Shown one piece after another: positions 47,188-58,334 of a stretch of DNA of 64,000 bases (position 1 is its first letter; every line of letters begins with the position of its first letter). The notes under the pieces are model-generated. The model made no database searches. It saw only the letters and a program-made list of their open reading frames with translations, and was not told where the DNA came from. Location of the stretch: positions 1,054,001 through 1,118,000 of the forward strand of contig JAGYVD010000007.1 in the NCBI GenBank assembly GCA_021209875.1. Direction: 5' to 3'. The position numbers and the translations under genes were made by a program. Source of the stretch: Rosellinia necatrix. Its lineage: Eukaryota > Ascomycota > Sordariomycetes > Xylariales > Xylariaceae.

Positions 47188-49096
47188 CGAACATAGGGTG
47201 GTTGTGGGGAGGATGACGAGGATAGCGAGGATGGAAAGGATAGAGCGAGAGTGGTGAAGACGGTCAAACGGTTTCTCAGAGGGAGTTTCACTGCCTGCTC
47301 GTCCCCTTGACTATGGCCAACTGGCTTCGGGCAACGTGGGGCGGATAAGGTACACTTTAGGGCATGTTTACCTGGGCATCTTTCCTGTAGTCGGGATAGC
47401 AGGCCACGATAGTCAGTGGTAGGTTGCTCAATTGAAGCATCGTTAAAAGGTCGACCGTTCTTTTCGAGAACGAACTCCCGTTTCCATTGTTCACACAACA
47501 CGCGTGCACACGCGCCCACCATGGACCCTGAATGATGATTGGGGTACTGCAAACAGCGGCTGGCTGCGTCTCGTACTCTAGGCCTTTACGTGTCTAGAGG
47601 GATCGAACATCGGAAGAAGGTGAGGTGAGACGTAGCCACAGTACGAGGTTCAGTATCTGGCCATTCAGCGGTGGGCTTCGGGTGGTGGATTCCGTGGCTT
47701 TTCGTGGTTCAAGTTAGTTACTGGATGTGGTAAGTCAGTCATACAGGTCCATCTGATATTCGATTGGCATGGCTCTGGCCCGGCTCTGGCACGGGTCTGG
47801 CACGGGTCTAGCACGGGTCTGGCACGGCTCATCGGCCAAGAGACTGGACCGCGGCTGCTCCTTGAGTCGGAAGGAAGTAGATGGTGGGCAGACGGTGGGA
47901 ACGGTTAGGGGGCAAGGATGCTAGCGGACGGTTGGGCATCGTCGTCGACCGCGAGGCACGTCGTCATCGTGTCCCGGTGATCCATGGCGACGGGACAGTG
48001 CTTACGGCGCACAAAGGGGCTTGAGTCATTTATATCTATCCAGAGCCTATCGAAGCCCAATGATCGACGTTTTGCCTTGGGTGAGGAGTGCCACGAAGAT
48101 GCCGGATCCCTTGCCAGAGCCCTGCCAACGGCATAAATAAACAATCTGCACATGGATCTCGTGTGTGTGTAGTGTATGTTTTGTACAGTGCCGCGCAGCA
48201 GTACGCAGTAGGTAGTACGTAGGTTAGATAGTTAGATGCAGTGGTAGATGGAGCAACAGCGAGGGATGTATGTATGCATTGAGATATAGTTGTTCTAGTT
48301 CTACACGCCTGGGTAGTAATGTGATAAGTCATCAAGGTACTTACCGACCGCTAACTGCTGGCTGATGCTGATGTACACGCTAAGGCTAGGTACTTCGCGG
48401 TGTCAGGGAACCGAGACCAAGCACCCAAGGTCACTGGACCATCAACTAGGTACCCTCCCTGGACCGGGCCAGGCCAAGATTTCCCACTGTCAAAGAGGAG
48501 GACCCTTCTGTCGGCGTCTCCTGATTGGCCCATAATCCGACTTGATACCAACGGCGCATTCTGTCGGCCTTTTGTCTTGACCCGAACACAGCAAAGCTCG
48601 CCGTCACACCATTCCCCGTTTGGACCACTAGAGGACATCCCCCGCTACGGCTGCCGGGTGGCCACCCAGCAAATCAACTGATGTATTCTGCTCCCCTCTT
48701 TGGCATCTAAATCGTAGCGAGCTGCCATCTCCCCCCACCCCCCCGAGACTCCCTTGCACCAAGCGCCGTAGCTTAAGTTAGTTAGATAGAAGCTCGACCA
48801 CCACACCACCCCCACCACCCCACACCACACCATCGACACTTATCACCACCACCACCACCGCCGTCTCTTGACTGTGCAATACAATACCGTACCGCACCAG
48901 ACTACTACTATACGCGAACGGACGGAAAAGAATCGACAAACCAACCGGCCTCATACCCTCTACGTCGCGGGACCTAGACGGCTAGGAGTAACTGTGTGGT
49001 GTGGCTCAACAAAACCACCAAGTTAGCCGGCATCCTCGACCCATTCATTCCCTCACATCTTCGAGATCTATATCCATATCTATCTATACCGGCGCC
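47188..49096. other. Long intergenic region before IGO1
   Basis: No gene is supported. It contains an 11-bp tandem repeat and, near 48800-48860, a CCACCACACC-rich stretch that probably lies in the IGO1 leader. Confidence 0.5.
47772..47830. repeat. 11-bp tandem repeat (TCTGGCACGGG)n
   Basis: About five copies of TCTGGCACGGG with small changes (TCTAGCACGGG, TCTGGCCCGG). Confidence 0.9.
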
Positions 49097-49921
49097 ATGA
49101 ACCCCCATCAGAAAAATAAGATTGACGTTTCGGTGAGCCTCGAAAACCATCCTGTCCCTCTCCACTTCCCATATCCTCAGACTGTCAGGTTGGCGAGAGA
49201 AATGCATGGAAATGTGCGGTCTCCAGAGGCCGTTCTAACCAGCATCTCCGTGTGCCGTCTTTGTCCCCGCCTTCCCTTTCCGTACTCTACCCACGCTCCG
49301 TCGTAGTGCCCAAACCAGCCCAGACAAGCCCAAACGGAGGAAACAACCTGCGAAGCTATATTTTCATATCGTATCATGACCTTGACCGGGTGAAAAGAAC
49401 AAAACAAAAACAAACAAACCAAAAAAAAAAAAAAAAAACAAAAACGAAACTGACAACGCTTGACATGGCAGTCTCTTACGCCCGACGAGCAGCGTCTCTT
49501 TCGGCTCTACGGCAAGCTGCCGTCCAAGTCCGACCACTTCGCCAAGCATCTGAAGGAGCGCAAGTACTTCGACAGCGGCGACTACGCCATGTCGAAGGCA
49601 GGCAAGGGCGACAAGCTAGACACAGGCAGCGTCGGCAGCCAGCACCCGGTGCCTGAGAACATCCCGCATCTGTCGAGCCCGAGCCAGGCGGCCACCGGCC
49701 TCAACGGCGGCCCGGGCCACCAGCACCACCCCAGCGTCAGCGGCGGCGTCAGCGGCCATCAGATCAGCGGCGCGGGCGTCGGCATCTCGGGCAGCAGCCC
49801 CATCAAGGAGAGCAGCCTGTTCAAGAGCGAGTCCAGCACGAGCGACGACGCCGACGCGAACGAGAAGGAGAGCGCGCCGACCGCCGGCGCCGAGGCTAAG
49901 GCCATCCCGATCCGGAAATGA
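49097..49921 (+). CDS. IGO1: Endosulfine/ARPP-19 family protein (Igo1-like PP2A inhibitor)
   Basis: Two exons (49097-49132, 49472-49921) encode 161 residues. Exon 1 is only 12 codons. The conserved core LTPDEQRLFRLYGKLPS...KYFDSGDYAMSKA is intact. Ser47 in FDSGDY is the residue that Greatwall/Rim15 kinase phosphorylates in this family, turning the protein into an inhibitor of PP2A-B55 at entry into quiescence or mitosis. The C-terminal half is Gly/Ser/His-rich and likely disordered, with SSPIKESSLFK resembling a second phosphosite. The intron (49133-49471) is long for this window and holds an 18-base A run just before the acceptor. Confidence 0.93.
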
Positions 49922-50911
49922 GCGGAGCCAGGGGGAACGGACGGACGGACGGATGGACGGTCGGACGGCCCCTTGCGGCTGGCGCTTACTCTCGATGTGC
50001 TTCCCCGCATGGAGAACACGTGCACATTTTGATACCTACCGAAAAAACGCGGAATTACGCAACGAGTATGGCATACTGCGCTGATGGATGCGGGACGGAG
50101 CCCCGGCGGTGTACAACAAAGAGCACGACCCTTGCCCCTTTTCCCGCTGTCCGACGAGGGGGCTTGCTCAGATTTGCAAACGCGGTGGGATCAGGTATTG
50201 TTACCCAAACTCCGTCTAGTAGACGGCTCAAAACAACCCGTGTGCGGTTTGTAGGATGTGAGGGCGGTGTTCGCGATGATTTTACGAAGGTATTTGGGAG
50301 GTTTCTTCCCCCTTCTATCGTGGGGTTTCATGGCGTTAGGATGGGTCCATGAAGTTGTCCCGTCGGAATATGAGGAAGAGAAGGATGGATCGCGGTTCGG
50401 AATGGAAACTCTTTGATGCTCTCATGGTATTTGCACGCACAACTCACTAGATGACCATTTGTCTCGTTTTTTCTTCGTTCTACGCATCCTATTTCTGAGA
50501 GTTGCCCTTTGCGCAGCATTGACATCGTTCGGCCCGTTCCAATACTGACCCGGCACGGTTCTCAAAAAAGAGGTCTGCTGGCGGTTTTGCTTTCTAAAAA
50601 TTATATCTGTCCATTATTGTGTGTCACAAAGCGAGGGGCGGTGGACAGATTAAGTGTTAACAACGATTGATCAACCAACCTGAATGGGTTTCAGACGAAT
50701 ATTGTAGGGTGCACACTCATAAAACTTGGGATTTTGTTTTCTGCCTATTCCCATGCCCGTACCAGAAATCCCGCCCCTTTTCTTGCCAACCTTAGATCTT
50801 CGCCGTCGTTACCATGCTTTCCATAGACACTCGTGATATTTTCGTCCCCGCCCTTTTACTGGCTCTGCCAGGTCTTCTTCTTTCCTTCCTTCCTTCATGC
50901 CCTCTGCCTGT
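49922..50911. other. Convergent 3' region of IGO1 and MYG1
   Basis: No gene is seen; a short (GGAC)n-like run follows the IGO1 stop (about 49937-49968). Confidence 0.5.
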
Positions 50912-52021
50912 TTAAAACGAACAAGCCTTGTCAGCCAGGGCCTTGACACCCTCGAACGTCTTGTTCCCTCCGATAAAGCCGGACGCGTGCACGAAGACGC
51001 TACCGGGGATGCCGGTGATCTCGTCGAGGGCCTCGTCGCGCGCGCCCCTCCAGGGCTCGGGCAGCGCCTTGCGGCTCTGGAAGGAGTCCTTGGACACGGG
51101 GACGGCCTGTATCCTCCACTTGGCATCGGGCGTCGGGCGCTCCGGGTACAGCACGTAGAGGACCTTGCCCTGGCCGCCGGCCGCCTTGTCCTGCTCCTCC
51201 TCGAGCGTGTAGAGGTGGTCCTTCCAGGGCATGGCCTGGCCCTCGAGGACGAGGATGCGGCCGTCGGGGTCGTGTTCGCGGCGGCGGGCGTAGGCGGCGC
51301 GGACGATGGCGCGGGCGGGCAGCCAGGCGGAGGCGTAGAAGGTGAGATCGCGGTCGAACTCCTCGCCGATGCGGGCGCTGGCGGCCTCGAAGCGGGCGTC
51401 CTCGGCGGCCTGGGCGGCGACGGGGTCGGAGGGCCGGACGTCGTTCCAGTTCGCGTTCAGCCGGCCGACGAGGGCGCCGAGGCCGAAGCCGCCGGTGCTG
51501 AAGCGGCCCTCGATGCCGGCGGCGGCCAGCGCGCCCGCGTCGTACTCGGACACGCCGTTGTCGTGCGCGTCCAGCGCCTCGATGAACGACTCGTACACCT
51601 TGCGCCACACCGCGCCCACATCCTCGTCGTCGGCCCCGGCCCCGGCCGCGCCCAGCTCCTGCGCGACCAGCGCCCGCCCGAAGTGCATGTACACCAGCCC
51701 GGCGCTCGACAGCTTCGTCTGCCGCCCGGGGAAGGTCGTGGTGAAGGTCCGCTGGTGGTGGTCGTAACGGTGCCGCGAGGCGTCGTACTCGCCGCCCACG
51801 TCGACCACCGTGTGGCACGTCTCGAGCACCGCCGGGTCGCGCGTCCGCACCAGGGACGCCGAGGCGTACGTCGGCAGCCGCCGCAGCATGTGCACGGCTA
51901 GCGCCTCGTCCGCGTGGAAGTGCCCATTATGCGTCCCGATCGTTACCGCTGTCGTCGTGTCCGGCGAGGTCTTGAGACGTTTTGCTGCGTTTTCGGCCAT
52001 CTTCGTCAGCGCGCGGAGCAT
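50912..52021 (-). CDS. MYG1: MYG1 family 3'-5' RNA exonuclease (UPF0160)
   Basis: A 369-residue intronless protein. The DHH-type metal-binding motifs are present: IGTHNGHFHADEALAV near residue 28, TRDPAVLETCHTVVDVGG and RYDHHQ. The family's later segments WLPARAIVRAAY, WKDHLYTLE and CVHASGFIGG-like VFVHASGFIGGNKTFEG follow. MYG1 processes RNA in nucleus and mitochondria and links gene expression of the two compartments. The first ATG (52021) and Met8 both are possible starts; an Arg-rich short N-terminus would suit mitochondrial import. The gene has very high GC, unlike its AT-rich surroundings. Confidence 0.94.
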   Translation of the reverse strand: MLRALTKMAENAAKRLKTSPDTTTAVTIGTHNGHFHADEALAVHMLRRLPTYASASLVRTRDPAVLETCHTVVDVGGEYDASRHRYDHHQRTFTTTFPGRQTKLSSAGLVYMHFGRALVAQELGAAGAGADDEDVGAVWRKVYESFIEALDAHDNGVSEYDAGALAAAGIEGRFSTGGFGLGALVGRLNANWNDVRPSDPVAAQAAEDARFEAASARIGEEFDRDLTFYASAWLPARAIVRAAYARRREHDPDGRILVLEGQAMPWKDHLYTLEEEQDKAAGGQGKVLYVLYPERPTPDAKWRIQAVPVSKDSFQSRKALPEPWRGARDEALDEITGIPGSVFVHASGFIGGNKTFEGVKALADKACSF

Positions 52022-52474
52022 GTATCGGCGCTGGGGGTCTGGGTGATTGCTTGCTCCCAGTGGTGGTGGGCGACCGGTTGGTGTAGGCTGGTTGAGGTTT
52101 GTATGTTACCTACCTAAGTACTTACGTTAATATTACTACTACTACTACTACCTAAGTACTTGCTAGCTTGGAAACGTGGGGTCGTTTTTTTTTTTGCTGC
52201 CGACCTGGAACCAAACCGCAGACCAAGACAGGAGCTGGCTTGCAGAGGGGCAGGGGCTGACTAGATACCTACCTACCTACCTAGGCACGAGTATTTAGGT
52301 ACCTAGGCTGGCAAGGGTCTGTTGCTGCGCTGTATTGTGGGCACCTATCTAGGTAAAGAAGTACTTACCTAGCCTGTGTGTGGTTAGGTGAGACTCCCCT
52401 GCTACCTCCCAGTGAGCACCTGAAGGCTGCCAATGCAGCCAAACTAGGGGGGTACATAGTAGACTAGACGTTAA

Positions 52475-52527
<53 letters not shown>

Positions 52528-52975
52528 GGGGTACATAGTGTAAGTACCTATCCGGGTATCCATCTGGGAAGAGCTTGCGGTAAAGTAGGTAGGTAGGGAG
52601 GACAGGGAACGCGTGATTGACGAAGCCAGGCGTGGCGTGAGAGCGCATTCACTATGGGAGCATCATCACAGTCCCCCAAAATTCTCCATTGTCCGGCTGT
52701 CCATCCACCAAGGTACGGAAGCCACCTATTTTCCCCAGTAACACTGCCGCTTCCAATACTTTTCGGACCTCCCTAGGCCGCCTCAAAAGCCTGAACTTTA
52801 TCCCATAGACGCATTCACCTCTTGTCATCAAGGAAAACATCCAATTCTTCGCTTTGCTCCATCTCTCCATTCCACCATCTGCATTTCTTCTATCTGCTTT
52901 CCGCATCAATCTTCATTGCACAGCCGCTATAGTCGCCTAAGATAACCACGCGTAACGCACGCGAGCCTCGCCACG
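52022..52975. other. Divergent promoter region of MYG1 and IEC3
   Basis: It contains two (TAC)n microsatellites and several TACCTACCTAGG-type motifs (52106, 52264-52310, 52345-52370). No gene is seen. Confidence 0.55.
52475..52527. repeat. (TAC)17 trinucleotide microsatellite
   Basis: A near-perfect 53-base TAC run. A shorter run of the same unit lies at about 52133-52151. The long run is flanked on both sides by a GGGGTACATAGT word. Confidence 0.95.
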
Positions 52976-54047
52976 ATGGACTACTCGGGAATCAAATCAG
53001 AGCCTGGTCTCCGGGATCGTACGCACGAGGACGCGCAAATGGTCAACGCCCGGCCATCGTACAAGTCGTGGAAGAAAAAGTATCGCAAGATGCGCATCAA
53101 ATTCGATCAGAAGATGGGAGACAGCGAGGAGCTGCATGCACTTGAGCAAAAGGCCATGCGGACCGCCAAGCGCCTTGCTATTGAGAACGAGTAAGCAGCC
53201 CGACGTCTTCCGTCGCCATGGCAGACACAGCCGTTACTGACTAGCCGCGCCATACAGCCGCCTGATGGACTTGTTATTGGACATCAACGAATCGCCGCAG
53301 ATCCCGTTCGAGCGACGCATGGACCTGAACCTCGAAGACGACGATGGGGATGATGAGACAGATAGCGACAACTCGGAGGCCACCCAGAAACCTACTAAAT
53401 CTCTGAAACGCCTCATCCAAGAAGTGCCGCATCAAAGCTACGAAGAATACGTGGAGCGATTTCCGGATTTGCGAGAAGACCTGGAGCCCGCAGATCCCCA
53501 GACCCATCCGACATCTTTCCTCGGTCCAGATGACGTCGACGAGTATCTTTATCAGCTCGATGTGCGTCTTGGTCTCAAACCCAAGCCTACCCTTGCACCA
53601 TCGGTGACCGGGACGGGCATCACCATAAGCCCTCCTGCAAACTTCGCATTGCGCAACCCTACAAGCGTATACAACTGGCTGAGACGACACGCACCCAAGA
53701 CGTTTTTGCAAGACCTCGAGAAGGAAAAGGATAAAGATAAGGACGATCGCGAGAAAGAGGATGGACGAAAACGTAAGGGCGGCGCCTCGCGAAAGAGGCA
53801 ATCTACGGCCGGTCGTAAGGAGAAGGAGAGAGAGAAAGAAGCCGCCGAACCAATGGATTGGGAGGATGAGAATGGCTATGAGGCCGCCGTCCCTTCTGTC
53901 ATTGCTCTCAAGGGGAAGAGGAAGCGAGACGACGATCCTGGATATCGACCTAAGGGGGGATCCAGCCGCCCTACCAAAAAACGTAAGAGCAAGGACTCAA
54001 ATTTGCAGGCGTTGAAGCCTTCGAAGTCAAGGAAGTCGGTGCACTAG
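52976..54047 (+). CDS. iec3: INO80 chromatin-remodelling complex subunit Iec3
   Basis: Two exons (52976-53190, 53258-54047) encode 334 residues. The N-terminal domain SYKSWKKKYRKMRIKF...LEQKAMRTAKRLAIEND-RLMDLLLDIN is the Iec3 signature, helical and basic, and spans the splice. A middle region with an acidic stretch and KSLKRLIQEVPHQSYEEYVERFP follows. The C-terminus is Lys/Glu/Arg-rich with several nuclear localisation-type clusters (KKRKSK, KGKRKRDDD). Iec3 is a fungal INO80 subunit acting in the nucleus on nucleosome positioning. The ATG at 52976 is the first of the frame. Confidence 0.9.
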
Positions 54048-54907
54048 GATTTCCAAGGACTTCTTGTGGGCCATCAGCTCATTTTTCAGGGCTGGAGAGA
54101 TGGCTAGGATTGTGTTAGTATCGGGTAAATTGCATCGGATATCTCAAGGATTGGGCAAGGAGGCCATCTGTGAGTCTTCGGCCTGGCGTTCAGACACGGG
54201 GAAGCTGTATAATATGTACATCGTGTGTTGTTTTTCCTTGGACCCGCTGGCTTCAAAACTGATAAAGCTAATTGTTCACGGACCGAGTAGTCTCGATAGA
54301 CATCATAGAGCACACCATACACTTGGATGATGCTTACTTACTCTTGCTGTCATGCTAGTTGGGAGGATCAGCAACAAATGGGTGCCAGTGACGATGCTTC
54401 ATGATTTTCACGCCATAGTTCCTCTTCGTGAGCGACAACAGTAATATCTGTCTTCAAAACTAATAAGGAGGTGCTGTGGCTCTTGAGTAGTTTCATTCTA
54501 ACATGAATAAATCAATCACCAAATTCGAAGCATCCAATCAAAAAACACTTGCTACAGTACCCGGAGTGGATCGCCCTCCTTCATCGTTCACACTAAACCC
54601 ACGTCACTACAATATTTCTAAGTAGGCAAACTAAATCTCTCTGTATTAAACCTACTACGTCCTGTCAGTTTGAAAGCGCAAGAAACCGAGGCTACAGGAT
54701 TTTTGGGGGAGGGGATTCTCTGATTATTATTGTTTTTTTTTTTTTAAACGTCGCCTAGACGTTTTACTTGGGCCTCTACGTCATCAAGGTCAACTCATTC
54801 ATCGAATACCAGTTAGCACTCTTCAACCCACCCCGCCCCTTCCTACAAGCAGAGAGAAGAAGAAGAAGAAGGTCAAAAAAAAAAAAAAAAAACAAACAAA
54901 AACAAAA
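54048..54907. other. Intergenic region before SFM1
   Basis: No gene is seen. It ends in an A-rich leader (54876-54907) directly before the SFM1 ATG. Confidence 0.5.
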
Positions 54908-56106
54908 ATGCCCATCCGTAAGACCTACATAGTGGAACACCTGGACCCGGAGTTGGGTCCGTGGTCGGAGCTGGAGTACGTGGCGATCGCGCGGGAGACG
55001 GGGCGCGCGGGGGGCACCTTCGTGCTGTCGAGCCTGCCGCCGGCGCTCGCGGCCGGCCTGCCGGGGAAGCTGACGGCCGAGCCCGCGTTCCGCGCCGAGA
55101 CGCGCGGCGTCGAGGAGCTGTACCCCGTCGCCGGCGGCGGCGAGGGGGCGGCGACGGAGGGGGACGACCGGAAGAGGGTTTGTCTCCTGGATCCCCGCGC
55201 CGAGAAGGACATCAACCCGGATGACAAGGCGCTCTTCGACGTCTTCCTATTCGGCGGCATTTTAGGTGGGTTTTCGTGGCTTTTTTTTCTTCGTCTTCTT
55301 CTTCGTCTTCTTCTTCGTCTTCTTTTTGGTTCTCTGGGGACGGGCTGGGCGAGAGAACTGAGGTCTCGAGGATGTTGGCCGAGTGACGAAAAGCCATGGT
55401 CCTGTTGCTTAACCCTCAGTTGTCTCATCAAGACTGCATAAGATTGGCCGGGGACGTAGCTAACGCGTCTTCGCAGGTGATGATCCTCCAAGGGGTACGT
55501 ATCTGTTGCCCACCCGTCCCCCCCAATTGAGCGCTTGCTATGCACGAGTTTGGCTTAGGGGGCATCAAGGCAGCTGGTCCAGTATGCTCACCTCGCACGA
55601 ACAGATCGAACGGGCGAGCTCCGCGTTAAAGGCTTTGAAGGTCGACGCCTCGGCCCCGTGCAGATGACAACGGACACGGCCGTGAGGGTGACGCGAATGG
55701 TCATCGATGAGCAGTGTAGGTTTTTCGTTTTCTCTCTCCTAATCGGCTGGCGCTGCGCGGAAACGGCATGTGCCACGGGATTTCGGGGCGCGAGTTAAAG
55801 GTTAATTAACTGGTGTTCAGTTACGCTGAATATGATCCCGTATATCGACTACCCGGACCTCAAGATCGACGAACACGAAAGCACCGAGATGCCATTCCGT
55901 TACGTCAAGGGCGATGACGGGAAGCCAATAATGCCTGAGGTGAGTTCTGTTTTCCTGTGCCTCCTGTAGGGTTTTGTTTGCCTTAATTCTTGTTCCACAT
56001 CACTACTACCGTCGAGAGAGGCCAGCTAGCTAATGCCTAGGTATTCAAGGGGATGATGGACCTCATTAAGAAAGATGCAGATAAGAGCATTAACGACCTG
56101 TTTTAA
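54908..56106 (+). CDS. SFM1: SFM1-like SPOUT protein arginine methyltransferase
   Basis: Five exons (54908-55265, 55477-55494, 55605-55715, 55821-55939, 56041-56106) encode 223 residues. Exon 2 is an 18-nt micro-exon coding GDDPPR. Spliced, the protein shows the family landmarks YIVEHLDPELGPWSELEY, FVLSSLP, VCLLDPRAEKDINPDD, FGGILGDDPPRDRT, LGPVQMTTDTAVRVT, the STEMPFRYV segment, and the tail MMDLIKKDA. The SPOUT knot binds S-adenosylmethionine. In yeast Sfm1 methylates ribosomal protein Rps3 at one arginine. A low-complexity Gly/Ala/Glu insert lies near residues 77-87. Exon 1 is very GC-rich while its introns are not. All splice phases agree. Confidence 0.92.
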
Positions 56107-56320
56107 CGGCAGTTCCATGTGATGTTTGGGGTGGCCGCTGTGGACAGCCTTGTTCAGGCAACTAAAATGCGACTGAAAAACCGGTGGACAAGATTGCAAC
56201 ACAGCCTTTTTATATAAGCCCCATAACAAAAGAGTCCAGGAAAATCACCAGAGTTTCTAACAGACCCCAATAATTGATTATTGAATTGCTTCGCATATAC
56301 CGATAGTAGCTCCCTCATGG

Positions 56321-57668
56321 CTATGCATCGTCTTCGTCCTCATCCGCATCCATGTCCATCTCCCCCTGGTCATCCTCTTCGTCTTCCTCGTAGTCGTTAT
56401 TGTCGTCATTGTCGTCAAATTCCGCCTCGTCTTCCTCTTGTTCATCTTCTAAGTCGCCTTCCATAATATCTTGCATCCGTGCGGGCGAGCCGCCCTGGTG
56501 GCCCTCTTCTAAATCATCCCAACGAAAGGGTGTTGGTGTGGATATACCGGACTCGCCATCGGCTGGCGAATCGGCTGCAGAAGAAGCAATGGACGCCGAG
56601 TCTCGTATGGCCTCTTCTAACGGGAATAGCGCCCACTTTCCCCGTGCGCGGCCGCTTCCCTTTCGCCTGCCGCCGCGTCGTGGCCTATCCTCGAGGCCGC
56701 GGACGGGATGTAATTTGTCCGTGTGAGCCCAGCGTCCGCGCCGGTGCATCCGGACGCCCTTTGGTTTCGTCACTGTCCTCTTCCCTTGCATGCTCCGGGC
56801 AATAACTGTGACGTCGTCGGTCTCTCCTTTCCGCCTCTTGATAGCGATCAAATCGGCGAGGAAATTCCGCTGGTCAATCCGCTCCTGACTTGCTTTCAGA
56901 TCGACGGGTGGTATGACGGTTTGCGGAAGATGAGCGCTGGCGCGCTGGCGCTCCCTGTCGCTGGCCTTCGGCTTCAATTTCTGCTCTGTGACGTTAATAC
57001 GAGAAGCACTCGCTGCCAGAAGATCTACGCCATCGTCGAGGTGTTGGAGAACGGGCAGAGAGCTTTTCCCGTTGCGTCGCACCATGAGCAGCTCCGTTGT
57101 CGTGTTCTCACACCACTGCCCGGAAAACACGCGGCCTTTGTACGAGATGATGGGGTTCTCGGAATGCAGCTCTAGTATCTGCACCCTCTCAGAATTGGCG
57201 TGGCTGTCATCCTGCCTGTTGGAACGCCGCTTGTCGTGGCCCCCGTGGGATGCTTCAGGCAGAGCATCCTCGTCGCCCTCCGCATCAGAGCTACCGGCGC
57301 TGCTGGCAGGACTATTATGCGAAGCCCGCTCGGCAGCTTTGCGACGATTTAAGAATAGTTCGCTTGCTCTATGATTTTGCCAGCCACCGCGAGAGGGGGG
57401 AGGCGGGTTTCTGATTTGCTCCTGGGCCCTGAAATCCGCTTTAGAAAGGTCTAAAGTGACATAGAATGTCTAGTGCATGTCAGTCATATGTCGGTGCAGG
57501 GAAATATGGAGAGTGGGAGGGGGGATATACTTCAGTCTCGGTAGTCGAGTACTCGTATTCCCACTCGGATTCATTGTCATCTTTTATATCCCCGTGTGTA
57601 TGCGATAATGTAGGCGCTGTGATTCTCGGGCTTCTAAGCCTAGGGTCTAGCAGATCAGGGCTAGCCAT
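56321..57668 (-). CDS. TFIIIC subunit with triple-barrel domain (tau55/Sfc7-like)
   Basis: Two exons (57531-57668, 56321-57469) encode 428 residues. The splice rebuilds EWEYEYSTTETE-TFYVTLDLS, the start of the TFIIIC triple-barrel fold; QEQIRNPPP and NPIISYKGRVFSGQWCENTTTELL complete it. This domain pairs two TFIIIC subunits that bind RNA polymerase III promoters. A Ser/Asp/Glu-rich insert separates the strands. The C-terminal half has basic RGRW and RRGGRRKGSGRARGKW segments and ends in a very acidic tail of more than 50 residues. That tail is likely disordered. Gene naming among Sfc7 and tau55 is not certain. Confidence 0.87.
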
Positions 57669-58334
57669 CAGGTTGGCGTTGGTTAAGCTTCACACTTCTC
57701 TGATAATGGAAGGGTTTCATTGGGCGAGATATGCAATTAAAAGGGAGCTATTATCACGGCAAAAGAGGGAAGATTTTATCGGGATACGTGTGCGAGGAAT
57801 GTGAACATGTTGAAAGTTGCACACGAATGCCTTCATAGATACAATTGAAGACAGAAATGAAGCTTTAGGTTACTTAGGTAGGTAAATTAGACGGATGGGG
57901 TACCTAGGCAGGTCCTTCCTGAGAAAAAGTGGATTGATACTAGCCTAGAACTAGCCCAGACCTCCCAAGGTGCTTGCCATTTACGGCGGCTTTTAGAGCG
58001 GTCAATAGCGGCATTATGCTCCAACGGTATCGCAGCTGCAGTGCCCCTCCAACTGCCCCTCCGTGCTGGAAAATGATTCCCCAATGAATCACATAGGGAA
58101 GGGCCCTTGAGTTGAGTCACCGGAACAAAGAGCAACTATTTGAACACCCTCTAACCGCCTCCAGTAATAACCTAGTCGTGCAGTTCTACTCACATCCCCA
58201 TTGCAGCTCGAAAGCTTTCCTAGTACAAACCGCTTCACACCTTGGTATCCAAAACGTCCAATTTATTGTTGTCAGTATCATCATCCCATATTTAAATTCG
58301 TACTTTGGTTTGTAGCGGCGCGGACCGGCCCACC
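57669..58334. promoter_or_regulatory. Divergent promoter region, TFIIIC subunit and HIS7
   Basis: This 666-bp stretch between the two divergent starts must carry both promoters. A TAGGTAGG motif lies near 57880 and the Gcn4-type site is annotated separately. Confidence 0.6.
58113..58119. promoter_or_regulatory. Gcn4/CPC1-type site (TGAGTCA)
   Basis: An exact match to the palindromic TGA(C/G)TCA site bound by Gcn4/CPC1/CpcA. It lies 216-222 bp upstream of the HIS7 ATG, where cross-pathway control of amino-acid genes would act. Function is inferred from position and gene identity. Confidence 0.7.

Noticed and set aside
51000..51901. Long frames on both strands inside MYG1
   Set aside because: They are shadows of the MYG1 coding strand, produced by extreme third-position GC.
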